The notes beneath the pieces were generated by a model. The model was not told the DNA's origin and searched no databases. It saw only the letters and a list, made by a program, of their open reading frames with translations. Shown here one piece after another: positions 1 to 7,575 of a stretch of 52,449 nt of DNA. Position numbers and translations under genes: made by a program. The stretch comes from Streptomyces roseicoloratus (lineage in GTDB: Bacteria > Actinomycetota > Actinomycetes > Streptomycetales > Streptomycetaceae), in assembly GCF_004117935.1 (NCBI RefSeq), contig NZ_SDOY01000087.1, positions 1 through 52,449 on the forward strand, written 5' to 3'. The stretch's first letter is position 1, and each line of letters opens with the position of its first letter.

Positions 1-39
1 CGCCCGCCGGCCGCCCCGGCCCGCCCGCCGATCCTTCCG

Positions 40-1131
40 TCACCCCTCCGCCGCTGCCTCCGGCTCCGACCTGATCGGGCCCTGGATCTGCCGGCTGATC
101 CAGGCGATCGTGCCGTCGTCCATGCCCCGCATGTACGAGCGGGCGTTGTGCTCGCCGTCCTGGATGACCTGGAGCCGGGTCTTGAGCGGGCCCTTCGTGT
201 AGCGGCGCATGAAGGCCTTGATCCTGGCCATGCCCGACTCCTTGGTGCCGATCTGGAAGGCCACGTACGTCCGGTTCTCCGGCCTGTCGGGCTTCCGGCC
301 GAGGGCGGCGGCCAGCTTCTCCGGGTTGTTGGCCTGGCGTTCGGCCTCGTGGCCCTTCCACAGCGGCGAGTCCGGAACGGTGTCCGGGCCGGAGGCGATG
401 ACGGCCTTGAACTTGTCGGGCTTCTGCAGCACGGACTTCAGCCCGGCGAAGCCGCCCGACGACGAGCCCATGAACGCCCAGCCGTCCCGGGAGTCGAACG
501 TGCGGAAATTGGCCCGCACGAAATCCGGGACGTCCTCGGTCAGCCAGGTCCCCATTTTCGGCTGTCCGGGTATATCACTGCCGTCGTGGTAGAACTCGGC
601 GCTCGGGTTGAGAACGGGCATCACGACGATGAACGGCTGGCTCTTCCCTTCCTCCGCCCAGCGGCTGATGTTCCCCTGGAGGTCGATGCCCTTGCCCGTC
701 CAGTAATTCGTGGGGAAGCCCTTTCCGCCGGGCAGCGTGATGAGGACCGGGAAGCCGCTGTCGGCGTAGGCCGGGTCGAAATACTGCTTCGGCGCCCATA
801 CCCACACCCGGCCGGTGAATCCCGACTTCTCCCCGTGCAGCTCGGTGACGCCGATCCTGGTGCCGTCCTCGAGGGCGCGGTGCACGGTGAAGGACGACTT
901 GGGGCCGGTGGGGAAGACGGTCCTCGGCACGGTGGCGCCCGTGCCCTGGCCCGTCCCCGCGCCGCCCGGCCCGTGCTGCTGGGCGGCCTGCTGCTGACCC
1001 GAGCGCTCGCCGCGCGGAGTGTCGAAGGAGAGCGGATCGCCCTCGTCGGAGCAGCCCGTGACCAGGCCGAGCGTGGTGCCGAGGGCGAGGGCGGCCGCGA
1101 GGATCCGGGCCGGGCGGCGGCGACGTTTCAT
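40..1131 (-). CDS. Secreted lipoprotein, alpha/beta-hydrolase-fold esterase (esterase D / antigen 85-like)
   Basis: This 363-residue protein begins with Arg-rich MKRRRR, a hydrophobic stretch and a lipobox (VTGC, Cys27), so it should be a membrane-anchored exported lipoprotein. The body looks like the esterase D/mycolyltransferase-like alpha/beta-hydrolase family: a GSSSGG nucleophile elbow lies at residues 222-227 (Ser224 as nucleophile) and a likely catalytic His sits in the late GEHNAR motif. The start at 1131 is preferred over an upstream in-frame start near 1314 because it has a GGAG ribosome site and begins directly with the signal peptide; the longer reading would put about 60 low-complexity residues before it. 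The gene is divergent from mqnC, with 188 bp between them. The substrate is unknown; an acyl ester or a cell-envelope lipid is an inference from the family. Confidence 0.85.
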   Translation of the reverse strand: MKRRRRPARILAAALALGTTLGLVTGCSDEGDPLSFDTPRGERSGQQQAAQQHGPGGAGTGQGTGATVPRTVFPTGPKSSFTVHRALEDGTRIGVTELHGEKSGFTGRVWVWAPKQYFDPAYADSGFPVLITLPGGKGFPTNYWTGKGIDLQGNISRWAEEGKSQPFIVVMPVLNPSAEFYHDGSDIPGQPKMGTWLTEDVPDFVRANFRTFDSRDGWAFMGSSSGGFAGLKSVLQKPDKFKAVIASGPDTVPDSPLWKGHEAERQANNPEKLAAALGRKPDRPENRTYVAFQIGTKESGMARIKAFMRRYTKGPLKTRLQVIQDGEHNARSYMRGMDDGTIAWISRQIQGPIRSEPEAAAEG

Positions 1132-1319
1132 GACGTGCTCCGGGTGCGATTCGGGCGATACGGAGGTTACGGGGGATTCCGGTAAAGGAGAGGGGCGGAG
1201 CGGCCGATCGGTTGGCTCAGGACCGGCACCAATCCGCGTGAGGGCCCTGGCGTAGGCTGGTTCGGTCCGTTCAGTACGCACCGGTTCGCGTACGCACGCC
1301 TCCGAAAGGGACACACCCG
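1132..1319. promoter_or_regulatory. Divergent intergenic region, esterase / mqnC
   Basis: The 188-bp gap must hold promoters for both the leftward esterase and the rightward mqnC. A GAAAGGGA ribosome site precedes the mqnC GTG. A TAGGCT hexamer near 1253 could be a -10 box for mqnC, but no convincing -35 was seen. Confidence 0.4.
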
Positions 1320-2534
1320 GTGACCGAGAACGCCGAACTCACGTCTTCTGATGTCACTGCCGTTCTCGACCGTGCCGCCGCGGGTGGCCGGATCACGCCC
1401 GAGGAGGCGCTCGACCTCTACCGCTCGGCGCCGCTGCACGCGCTGGGCGCCGCCGCGGACGCGGTGCGCCGCCGGCGGTACGCGGGGACCGAGCACATCG
1501 CGACGTACATCATCGAGCGCAACATCAACTACACGAACGTCTGTGTGACGGCGTGCAAGTTCTGCGCCTTCTACGCCGCGCCGAAGGACACCAAGAAGGG
1601 CTGGACCCGCGACCTCGACGACATCCTGCGCCGCTGCGCGGAGACCGTGGAGCTCGGCGGCACCCAGATCATGTTCCAGGGCGGCCACCACCCGGACTAC
1701 GGCGTCGAGTACTACGAGAAGCACTTCGCGGCCATCAAGGCGGAGTTCCCACAGCTGGTCATCCACTCCCTCGGCGCGTCCGAGGTCGAGCACATGGCCC
1801 GGATCTCCGGCGTCTCCGTCGAGGAGGCCATCACCCGCATCCACGAGGCCGGCCTCGACTCCTTCGCGGGCGCCGGCGCCGAGCTGCTGCCCGCCCGGCC
1901 CCGGAAGGCCATCGCGCCGCTCAAGGAGTCCGGCGAGCGCTGGCTGGAGATCATGGAGATCGCCCACGAGCTGGGCGTCGAGTCCACCTCCACGATGCTC
2001 ATGGGCACCGGCGAGACCAACGCCGAGCGCATCGAGCACCTGCGGATGATCCGTGACGTGCAGGACCGGACGGGTGGCTTCCGGGCCTTCATCCCGTACA
2101 CGTACCAGCCCGAGAACAACCACCTGAAGGGCCGCACGCAGGCCACGATCTTCGAGTACCTGCGCATGATCGCCGTCGCGCGGCTGTTCCTCGACAACGT
2201 CGCCCACATCCAGGGCTCGTGGCTGACCGTCGGCAAGGAGGCCGGTCAGCTGTCGCTGCACTACGGAGCCGACGACCTGGGCTCGATCATGCTGGAGGAG
2301 AACGTGGTCTCCTCGGCCGGTGCCAAGCACCGCTCCAACCGCATGGAGATCATCGACCTCATCCGCAAGGCCGGGCGCGTCCCGGCGCAGCGGGCGACGA
2401 CGTACGAGCACCTGGTCGTCCACGACGACCCGGCGAACGACCCGGTCGACGAGCGGGTGGTCTCCCACATCTCGTCCATCGCGATCGAGGGCGGCACGGC
2501 CCACCCCGAGCTGAAGCTGCTCGACGCCAACTGA
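1320..2534 (+). CDS. mqnC: Cyclic dehypoxanthinyl futalosine synthase (radical SAM)
   Basis: MqnC is the radical S-adenosylmethionine enzyme that cyclises dehypoxanthine futalosine in the futalosine route to menaquinone. The 404-residue product has the radical-SAM CxxxCxxC cluster motif at Cys75, Cys79 and Cys82 (context [12 protein letters not shown]), followed by the usual TIM-barrel motifs ([29 protein letters not shown]). Length matches the family. It starts at GTG 1320 with GAAAGGGA upstream. It is followed by a small amidohydrolase-like gene and by menG, consistent with a menaquinone cluster. Streptomyces make menaquinone by this route instead of the classical Men pathway. Confidence 0.97.
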   Translation: MTENAELTSSDVTAVLDRAAAGGRITPEEALDLYRSAPLHALGAAADAVRRRRYAGTEHIATYIIERNINYTNVCVTACKFCAFYAAPKDTKKGWTRDLDDILRRCAETVELGGTQIMFQGGHHPDYGVEYYEKHFAAIKAEFPQLVIHSLGASEVEHMARISGVSVEEAITRIHEAGLDSFAGAGAELLPARPRKAIAPLKESGERWLEIMEIAHELGVESTSTMLMGTGETNAERIEHLRMIRDVQDRTGGFRAFIPYTYQPENNHLKGRTQATIFEYLRMIAVARLFLDNVAHIQGSWLTVGKEAGQLSLHYGADDLGSIMLEENVVSSAGAKHRSNRMEIIDLIRKAGRVPAQRATTYEHLVVHDDPANDPVDERVVSHISSIAIEGGTAHPELKLLDAN

Positions 2535-2584
2535 GACCGGGCGGGGCGGGCCCGGGCCCGCGCGCCGCAGGAAGGGACAGGACT

Positions 2585-3184
2585 GTGCTGACGCTGCACG
2601 TCGCCGACGCCTCGCCCGAGGCCGCGGTCCTGGTCGACGGCGCGTTCGTCGCGGCCGTCGGCCCGTACGACGAGCTGGCCGAGGCGAACCAGGACGCCCG
2701 GCTGCGCCGCTGGCCCGGCATCCTCACGCCCGGGCTGCTCAACCCGTACGGCCCCGAACTCCTCGAACAGACCTACCACCCGGATCCGCGCGAGGCCGAC
2801 ACGTACGGCACCGAACCGATCTTCGGCGAGCGGGCGCGGGAGCTGTTCCACGCCGAGCCCGTACGGCTCGGCGCCAGCGCACGGCGCGGGGTGCAGCGGC
2901 TCCTCGCGCACGGGACGGTCGCCGTCGGCGGCGAGCTGCGCGGGCGGGCCGCCCAGGACGCGGTGCGCCGGGCCGGGCTGGCCGTGGGGCAGCGCCCGCC
3001 GAACCTGCCGGGCCCGCCGTCCCTCGCACCGCGCCCGCTCGTGCTGCTGCCCGCGCTGTCGGCGGGCCGCCCGGCGCGGTTCGCCGTCTTCGACGTCCCC
3101 GACCGCGCGGCCCTGGTCCGCCTGGGCCCGTCGACCTGCGTCGCCACCGTCATCGGCGGCCGCCTGGTCTACCGGGCGCGCTGA
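2585..3184 (+). CDS. Imidazolonepropionase-like (degenerate amidohydrolase) protein
   Basis: This gene encodes 199 residues from GTG 2585, placed by the upstream GGAAGG ribosome site; the open frame runs further upstream but only inside mqnC. The N-terminal part resembles the small beta domain of amidohydrolases ([17 protein letters not shown]) followed by the entry strand of the barrel ([14 protein letters not shown]), where active relatives carry a metal-binding HxH. That HxH is absent here and the protein is about half the length of a real imidazolonepropionase, so hydrolase activity is doubtful. It lies 50 bp after mqnC and 53 bp before menG, suggesting co-transcription and a role linked to menaquinone synthesis. 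That role is an inference from position. Confidence 0.8.
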   Translation: MLTLHVADASPEAAVLVDGAFVAAVGPYDELAEANQDARLRRWPGILTPGLLNPYGPELLEQTYHPDPREADTYGTEPIFGERARELFHAEPVRLGASARRGVQRLLAHGTVAVGGELRGRAAQDAVRRAGLAVGQRPPNLPGPPSLAPRPLVLLPALSAGRPARFAVFDVPDRAALVRLGPSTCVATVIGGRLVYRAR

Positions 3185-3237
3185 GCGCGGCGGGGCCGGT
3201 CCCGCCCGGAGGGAGGGGCGGCTGCAACAATGGTCCG

Positions 3238-3933
3238 GTGACCCGCGCATCCCTGGACAAGCAGCCGCACGAAGTCGCCTCGATGTTCGACGACGTGGCG
3301 GCGAACTACGACCTCACCAACGACGTCCTCTCGCTCGGGCAGGACCGGCGCTGGCGCAAGGAGGTCGCCAAGGCGGTCGACGCGCGCCCCGCGCAGAAGG
3401 TCCTCGACCTCGCCGCCGGCACCGCGACGTCCTCGCAGCCCTTCGCCCGCGCCGGCGCGTACGTCGTGCCCTGCGACTTCTCGCTCGGCATGCTCCGGGT
3501 CGGCAAGAAGAACCACCCGTGGATGCCGTTCACCGCGGGCGACGGCACGAAGCTGCCGTTCAAGGACGAGGTCTTCGACGCCGTCACCATCTCCTTCGGC
3601 CTGCGCAACATCCAGGACACGGACCAGGCGCTGCGCGAGCTGTACCGGGTGACGAAGCCCGGCGGCCGGGTCGTCATCTGCGAGTTCTCGCACGCCACCT
3701 GGGCGCCGTTCCGCACGGTGTACGAGGAGTACCTGATGCGCGCGCTGCCGCCGGTGGCGCGCGCCGTCTCCTCGAACCCCGACGCCTACGTGTACCTCGC
3801 CGAGTCCATCCGGTCCTGGCCCGACCAGCCGACCCTCGCGGGGATGCTGCAGAAGGCCGGCTGGGAGCGGGTGGCCTGGCGCAACCTGACGGGCGGAATC
3901 GTCGCGATGCACCGGGGCTTCAAGGCCGAGTAG
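3238..3933 (+). CDS. menG: Demethylmenaquinone methyltransferase (UbiE/MenG)
   Basis: MenG adds the ring methyl group in the last step of menaquinone synthesis, using S-adenosylmethionine. The 231-residue protein shows the UbiE family signature near residues 24-41 ([17 protein letters not shown]), the SAM-binding motif [12 protein letters not shown] at about 55-66, and the second signature around [13 protein letters not shown]. It starts at GTG 3238. The gene follows mqnC and the amidohydrolase-like gene on the same strand. Its last codons are the first unit of a downstream tandem-repeat array (3917-4046), so the stop codon lies inside the founding repeat. Confidence 0.95.
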   Translation: MTRASLDKQPHEVASMFDDVAANYDLTNDVLSLGQDRRWRKEVAKAVDARPAQKVLDLAAGTATSSQPFARAGAYVVPCDFSLGMLRVGKKNHPWMPFTAGDGTKLPFKDEVFDAVTISFGLRNIQDTDQALRELYRVTKPGGRVVICEFSHATWAPFRTVYEEYLMRALPPVARAVSSNPDAYVYLAESIRSWPDQPTLAGMLQKAGWERVAWRNLTGGIVAMHRGFKAE

Positions 3934-4046
3934 GCGGCGCTTCGAGGCCGAGTGGGCGGGGCTTCGAGGCCGGGCAGGGCGGGGCTTCGACCCCGGCAGG
4001 GCGGGGCTTGGAGCCCGGGCAGGGCGGGGCCTGGAGGCCGAGCAGG
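3917..4046. repeat. Tandem array of six 22-23-bp units seeded by the menG 3' end
   Basis: Six imperfect units follow each other: 3917-3938, 3939-3960, 3961-3983, 3984-4005, 4006-4028 and a partial one at 4029-4046. Each starts GCTTCGAGGCC or a close variant and ends in AGGGCGGG. The first unit is the end of menG including its TAG stop, so the array seems to have grown outward from the coding sequence into the intergenic region. Confidence 0.85.
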
Positions 4047-4217
4047 ACCGTCGGCCATCGGATGACCACGACAGCAGTGTCCGCGCACCGGCTCGAATTC
4101 CGCCGTGGGGGAACCGGACGGGCGGGACACCCTCGGGCGATGGCGCGATCGGCCCCCATAGACTGCCCCAGTACGTCCGTACCGCCCCCAACCGTCGAGT
4201 CTTCGGGAGACCCCGCC

Positions 4218-5504
4218 GTGACCGAGCAGCCCCTCTCCGAGCACAGCGCAGACGTGATCGTCGTCGGGGCGGGCCCGGCCGGCTCGACCACCGCGTACTA
4301 CCTGGCCAAGGCGGGACTCGACGTCCTGCTCCTGGAGAAGACCGCGTTCCCGCGCGAGAAGGTCTGCGGTGACGGGCTCACGCCGCGCGCCACCAAGCAG
4401 CTCGTCGCGATGGGCATCGACATCTCCGAAGAGGCCGGCTGGCTGCGGAACAAGGGCCTGCGGATCATCGGCGGCGGCGTGCGGCTCGAGCTCGACTGGC
4501 CGGATCTCGCCTCGTACCCGGACTACGGACTCGTCCGCAAGCGCGACGACTTCGACGAGATGCTGGCCCGGCAGGCGCAGAAGGCCGGGGCGCGGCTGTA
4601 CGAGCGCTGCAACGTCGGCGCCCCGATCGTCGACGACCGCACGGGCCGGATCACCGGCGTCCACGCCAAGCTCGGCGAGGAGAAGCGCGAGGTCACCTTC
4701 CACGCGCCGCTCGTCGTCGCCGCCGACGGCAACTCCACCCGGCTCTCGCTGGCGATGGGCCTGCACCGGCGCGAGGACCGGCCGATGGGCGTCGCCGTGC
4801 GGACGTACTTCACGACCGCGCGGCACCAGGACGACTACCTGGAGTCCTGGCTGGAGCTGTGGGACCGGCGGGGCCCGCAGGACCGGCTGCTGCCCGGCTA
4901 CGGCTGGATCTTCGGCATGGGCGACGGCACCTCCAACGTCGGCCTCGGCATCCTCGACTCGTCCTCCGCCTTCCGCGAGCTGGACTGGCGCGAGGTCCTG
5001 AAGGCCTGGTGCGCGTCCATGCCGGAGGACTGGGGCTTCACCCCGGACAACATGACGACGCCGATCCGCGGCGCCGCCCTGCCGATGGCCTTCAACCGCC
5101 AGCCGCACTACACCAAGGGCCTGCTGCTCGTCGGCGACGCCGGCGGTCTCGTCAACCCGTTCAACGGCGAGGGCATCGCCTACGCGATGGAGTCCGGCCA
5201 GATCGCCGCCGACGTCATCGTCCAGGCCCACGCCCGCCAGACGCCCGCCCAGCGCGAACTGGCCCTGCGGAACTACCCGCAGATCCTCAAGGACACCTAC
5301 GGCGGCTACTACACGCTGGGCCGCGCCTTCGTGAAGCTCATCGGCAACCCGAAGGTCATGAAGATCGCGACCCAGCGTGGCCTCACCCACCCGCTGCTGA
5401 TGAAGTTCACGCTGAAGATGCTGGCCAACCTCACCGACCCGACGGGCGGCGACGCCATGGACCGCATCATCAACGGCCTGTCGAAGGTGGCCCCGAAGGC
5501 GTGA
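4218..5504 (+). CDS. Geranylgeranyl reductase family FAD-dependent oxidoreductase
   Basis: This 428-residue flavoprotein belongs to the family that hydrogenates prenyl chain double bonds; in this neighbourhood the likely substrate is the menaquinone side chain, since actinomycetes carry partly saturated menaquinones (inference). The N-terminal Rossmann motif GAGPAG is at residues 17-22, followed by the family hallmark REKVCGDGLTPRA and the C-terminal FAD motif VGDAGGLVNPFNGEGI. It starts at GTG 4218. A 284-bp gap with a repeat array separates it from menG. Its last 35 bp overlap the 3' end of the convergent regulator gene. Confidence 0.92.
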   Translation: MTEQPLSEHSADVIVVGAGPAGSTTAYYLAKAGLDVLLLEKTAFPREKVCGDGLTPRATKQLVAMGIDISEEAGWLRNKGLRIIGGGVRLELDWPDLASYPDYGLVRKRDDFDEMLARQAQKAGARLYERCNVGAPIVDDRTGRITGVHAKLGEEKREVTFHAPLVVAADGNSTRLSLAMGLHRREDRPMGVAVRTYFTTARHQDDYLESWLELWDRRGPQDRLLPGYGWIFGMGDGTSNVGLGILDSSSAFRELDWREVLKAWCASMPEDWGFTPDNMTTPIRGAALPMAFNRQPHYTKGLLLVGDAGGLVNPFNGEGIAYAMESGQIAADVIVQAHARQTPAQRELALRNYPQILKDTYGGYYTLGRAFVKLIGNPKVMKIATQRGLTHPLLMKFTLKMLANLTDPTGGDAMDRIINGLSKVAPKA

Positions 5505-6450
5505 GCGCGAACGCGCGCCGGTAGCCGCCGGGGGACACCCCGAGCGCGCGGGTGAAGTGGCGGCGCAGGTTCGCCGCAGAACCCAGACCGCTCTCCCCGG
5601 CGACGCGTTCCACCGGCAGGTCGGTGGATTCGAGGAGCGTACGGGCCCGGGCCACGCGCTCGCCGAGCAGCCACTGCAGCGGCGTGGTCCCGTGCGCCTC
5701 GCGGACCCGCCGGTGGAAGGTGCGCGGGCTCATGTGGGCGCGGCGGGCCAGCTCCTCGACGGTCAGCGGCTCGTGGAGGTGCTCCACCGCCCACTGGAGG
5801 GCGGCCCCGAGGCCGTCCTCGCCGGACGGCGGCAGCGGGGCCTCGACGAACTGGGGGCGGTCGCCCGGCCGGTGGGCCGGGCCGACCATGCGCCGGGCGA
5901 GGGCCGCCGCGACCCCCGCGCCGAGGTCCTTCCGCACGAGATGCAGGCACAGGTCCAGGCCGGCGGCGGCGCCCGCGCTGGTGAGCACCCGGCCCTCGTC
6001 GGTGTACAGCACGGAGGCGTCGACGGTGACCCGCGGATGGCGGGCGGCCAGCGCGGGCGCGTAGTTCCGGTGGACGACGGCACGGTGGCCGTCGAGGACG
6101 CCGGCCGCCGCGAGTGCGAAGGCCCCGGTGCACATCGAGACCATGCGGGCGCCCGCCGCGTACGCCTCGCGCAGGGCCGCGCCGAGCCCGGCGGGCAGCT
6201 CCCGACGGCCCTCGGCCACCGCGTCCGGCACCGACGGCACGATCACGGTGTCCGCGCCCGCGAGTCCCGCCAGGCCGTGGGTCCCGAACGGAGCCGGGCC
6301 GCAGACCCGCAGCTCGTACCAGGGATCGGCCAGGTCGGCGTGCGGCGCCCCGAACACCATGGACACCGTGGACAGTTCGTACAGGTCCCACGGCGACAGG
6401 GTGCCCTGTTCGTCGGGCACGAGGACGACGGCGACCGTTCCAGCGCTCAT
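5470..6450 (-). CDS. GlxA family transcriptional regulator (DJ-1/PfpI domain + AraC HTH)
   Basis: The 326-residue protein joins an N-terminal DJ-1/PfpI amidotransferase-like sensor domain (roughly residues 1-190, with MVSMCTGAFALAAAGVLDG around the nucleophile elbow) to a C-terminal AraC-type double helix-turn-helix (ELARRAHMSPRTFHRRVREA and the second helix pair near SGLGSAANLRRHF). The start at 6450 was chosen because homologues begin at this beta strand (TVAVVLVPDEQ) and a GGAG lies upstream; the frame is open to 6789 but overlaps the divergent gene. It is divergent from the imine-reductase-like gene, which it may control. Its 3' end overlaps the convergent reductase gene by 35 bp. Confidence 0.9.
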   Translation of the reverse strand: MSAGTVAVVLVPDEQGTLSPWDLYELSTVSMVFGAPHADLADPWYELRVCGPAPFGTHGLAGLAGADTVIVPSVPDAVAEGRRELPAGLGAALREAYAAGARMVSMCTGAFALAAAGVLDGHRAVVHRNYAPALAARHPRVTVDASVLYTDEGRVLTSAGAAAGLDLCLHLVRKDLGAGVAAALARRMVGPAHRPGDRPQFVEAPLPPSGEDGLGAALQWAVEHLHEPLTVEELARRAHMSPRTFHRRVREAHGTTPLQWLLGERVARARTLLESTDLPVERVAGESGLGSAANLRRHFTRALGVSPGGYRRAFALTPSGPPSTGR

Positions 6451-6553
6451 GCCCACGACCGTACTCCAGCGGACTGACACCGTGGCAGGAACCGTGCGCC
6501 GCCCGTCAGTTACGCCGCTGTCGGCGGGCTCGGCGCGCTGCGAGCGTGGAGCC

Positions 6554-7510
6554 ATGAACGAGACGCACAGCGACAACCACACCGACAACCACGGCGCCAC
6601 GCACACCGACAACCACGGCGCCACGCACAGCTCCACGCGCAAGGAGAGCGTCACCGTCCTCGGCCTCGGCCGGATGGGCTCCGCCCTCGCCGGCGCCTTC
6701 CTCGACGCCGGACACCCCACCACCGTCTTCAACCGCAGCCCCGGGAAGGCCGACCCGCTCGTCGCCCGCGGCGCGCGCCGCGCCGCCACCGTCGCCGAGG
6801 CGGTCGCGGCGAGCGGGCTCGTCGTCGTCTGCGTCCTCGACTACGACGCCGTCCGCGGCCTGCTCGAGCCGGTCGCCGCCGAACTGCGCGGCAGGACCCT
6901 GGTCAACCTCACCTCGGGCTCGCCCGAGCAGGCCCGCGCGGAGGCCGAGTGGGCCGCCGGGCACGGCATCGGCTATCTCGACGGCGGGATCATGACCACC
7001 CCGCCCGGCATCGGCGACAGCGCCAACATGATCCTGTACGCCGGCGGTCCCGAGCTGCAGGCCGCGCACCGCCCGGCCCTGTCCGCCCTCGGCGACCCGG
7101 TCGACCTGGGCCCGGACGCGGGGCTCGCCTCGCTCTACGACGCCGGTCTGCTCGGCCTGATGTGGTCGGTCTTCGGCGGCTGGCTGCACGCGACCGCGCT
7201 CGTGGGCGCGGACGGGGTGCCGGCCAAGGAGTTCACGGCGGTCTCGGTGCGCTGGCTGCGCACGGTGTCCTGGTTCCTCACCATGTACGCCGACCAGATC
7301 GACGCGGGGGAGTACCCGGGCGACGACGCCACCATCGACATCCAGGTCGCGGGCATCGGGCACCTGCTGCACGCGGGCGAGGAGCGGGGGATCGACGGCC
7401 GGCTGCCGCGGCTGCACCTGGAGCTGATGAAGGAGGCGGTGGCGGCCGGACACGGCGGGGACAGCTACGCCCGGATCGTCGAGGCGTTCCGCGGGAAGCG
7501 GAGCGCGTGA
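6554..7510 (+). CDS. NAD(P)-dependent oxidoreductase, imine reductase / 3-hydroxyisobutyrate dehydrogenase-like
   Basis: The 318-residue protein has a beta-hydroxyacid-dehydrogenase Rossmann motif GLGRMG at residues 37-42, a VFNRSPGKA cofactor loop typical of NADPH-using imine reductases, and a helical C-terminal domain. Asp196 in LYDAGLL lies at about the position of the catalytic Asp/Tyr of imine reductases, so reduction of a cyclic imine or reductive amination is plausible but unproven. Residues 6-27 are an unusual His/Asn/Thr-rich extension made by a 24-bp tandem DNA repeat. The start is ATG 6554 after GTGGAG. The adjacent divergent GlxA-like gene is the probable regulator. Confidence 0.87.
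   Translation: MNETHSDNHTDNHGATHTDNHGATHSSTRKESVTVLGLGRMGSALAGAFLDAGHPTTVFNRSPGKADPLVARGARRAATVAEAVAASGLVVVCVLDYDAVRGLLEPVAAELRGRTLVNLTSGSPEQARAEAEWAAGHGIGYLDGGIMTTPPGIGDSANMILYAGGPELQAAHRPALSALGDPVDLGPDAGLASLYDAGLLGLMWSVFGGWLHATALVGADGVPAKEFTAVSVRWLRTVSWFLTMYADQIDAGEYPGDDATIDIQVAGIGHLLHAGEERGIDGRLPRLHLELMKEAVAAGHGGDSYARIVEAFRGKRSA
6581..6628. repeat. Perfect 24-bp tandem duplication (2 copies)
   Basis: Positions 6581-6604 and 6605-6628 are identical and in frame; each encodes TDNHGATH. A partial related unit precedes them. The duplication gives the oxidoreductase a His-rich N-terminal tail. Confidence 0.9.
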
Positions 7511-7517
7511 GGAAGGG

Positions 7518-7557
7518 CGAAGGGCCGCCGCCCCCCGGGGGGAGCGGCGGCCCTTCG
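7518..7557. terminator. Bidirectional hairpin terminator
   Basis: Perfect 14-bp arms at 7518-7531 and 7544-7557 surround a CCCCCGGGGGGA loop. It sits between the convergent oxidoreductase and FG-GAP genes and can serve both. Confidence 0.85.
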
Positions 7558-7575
7558 ACGGCGTGACGACGCGGA

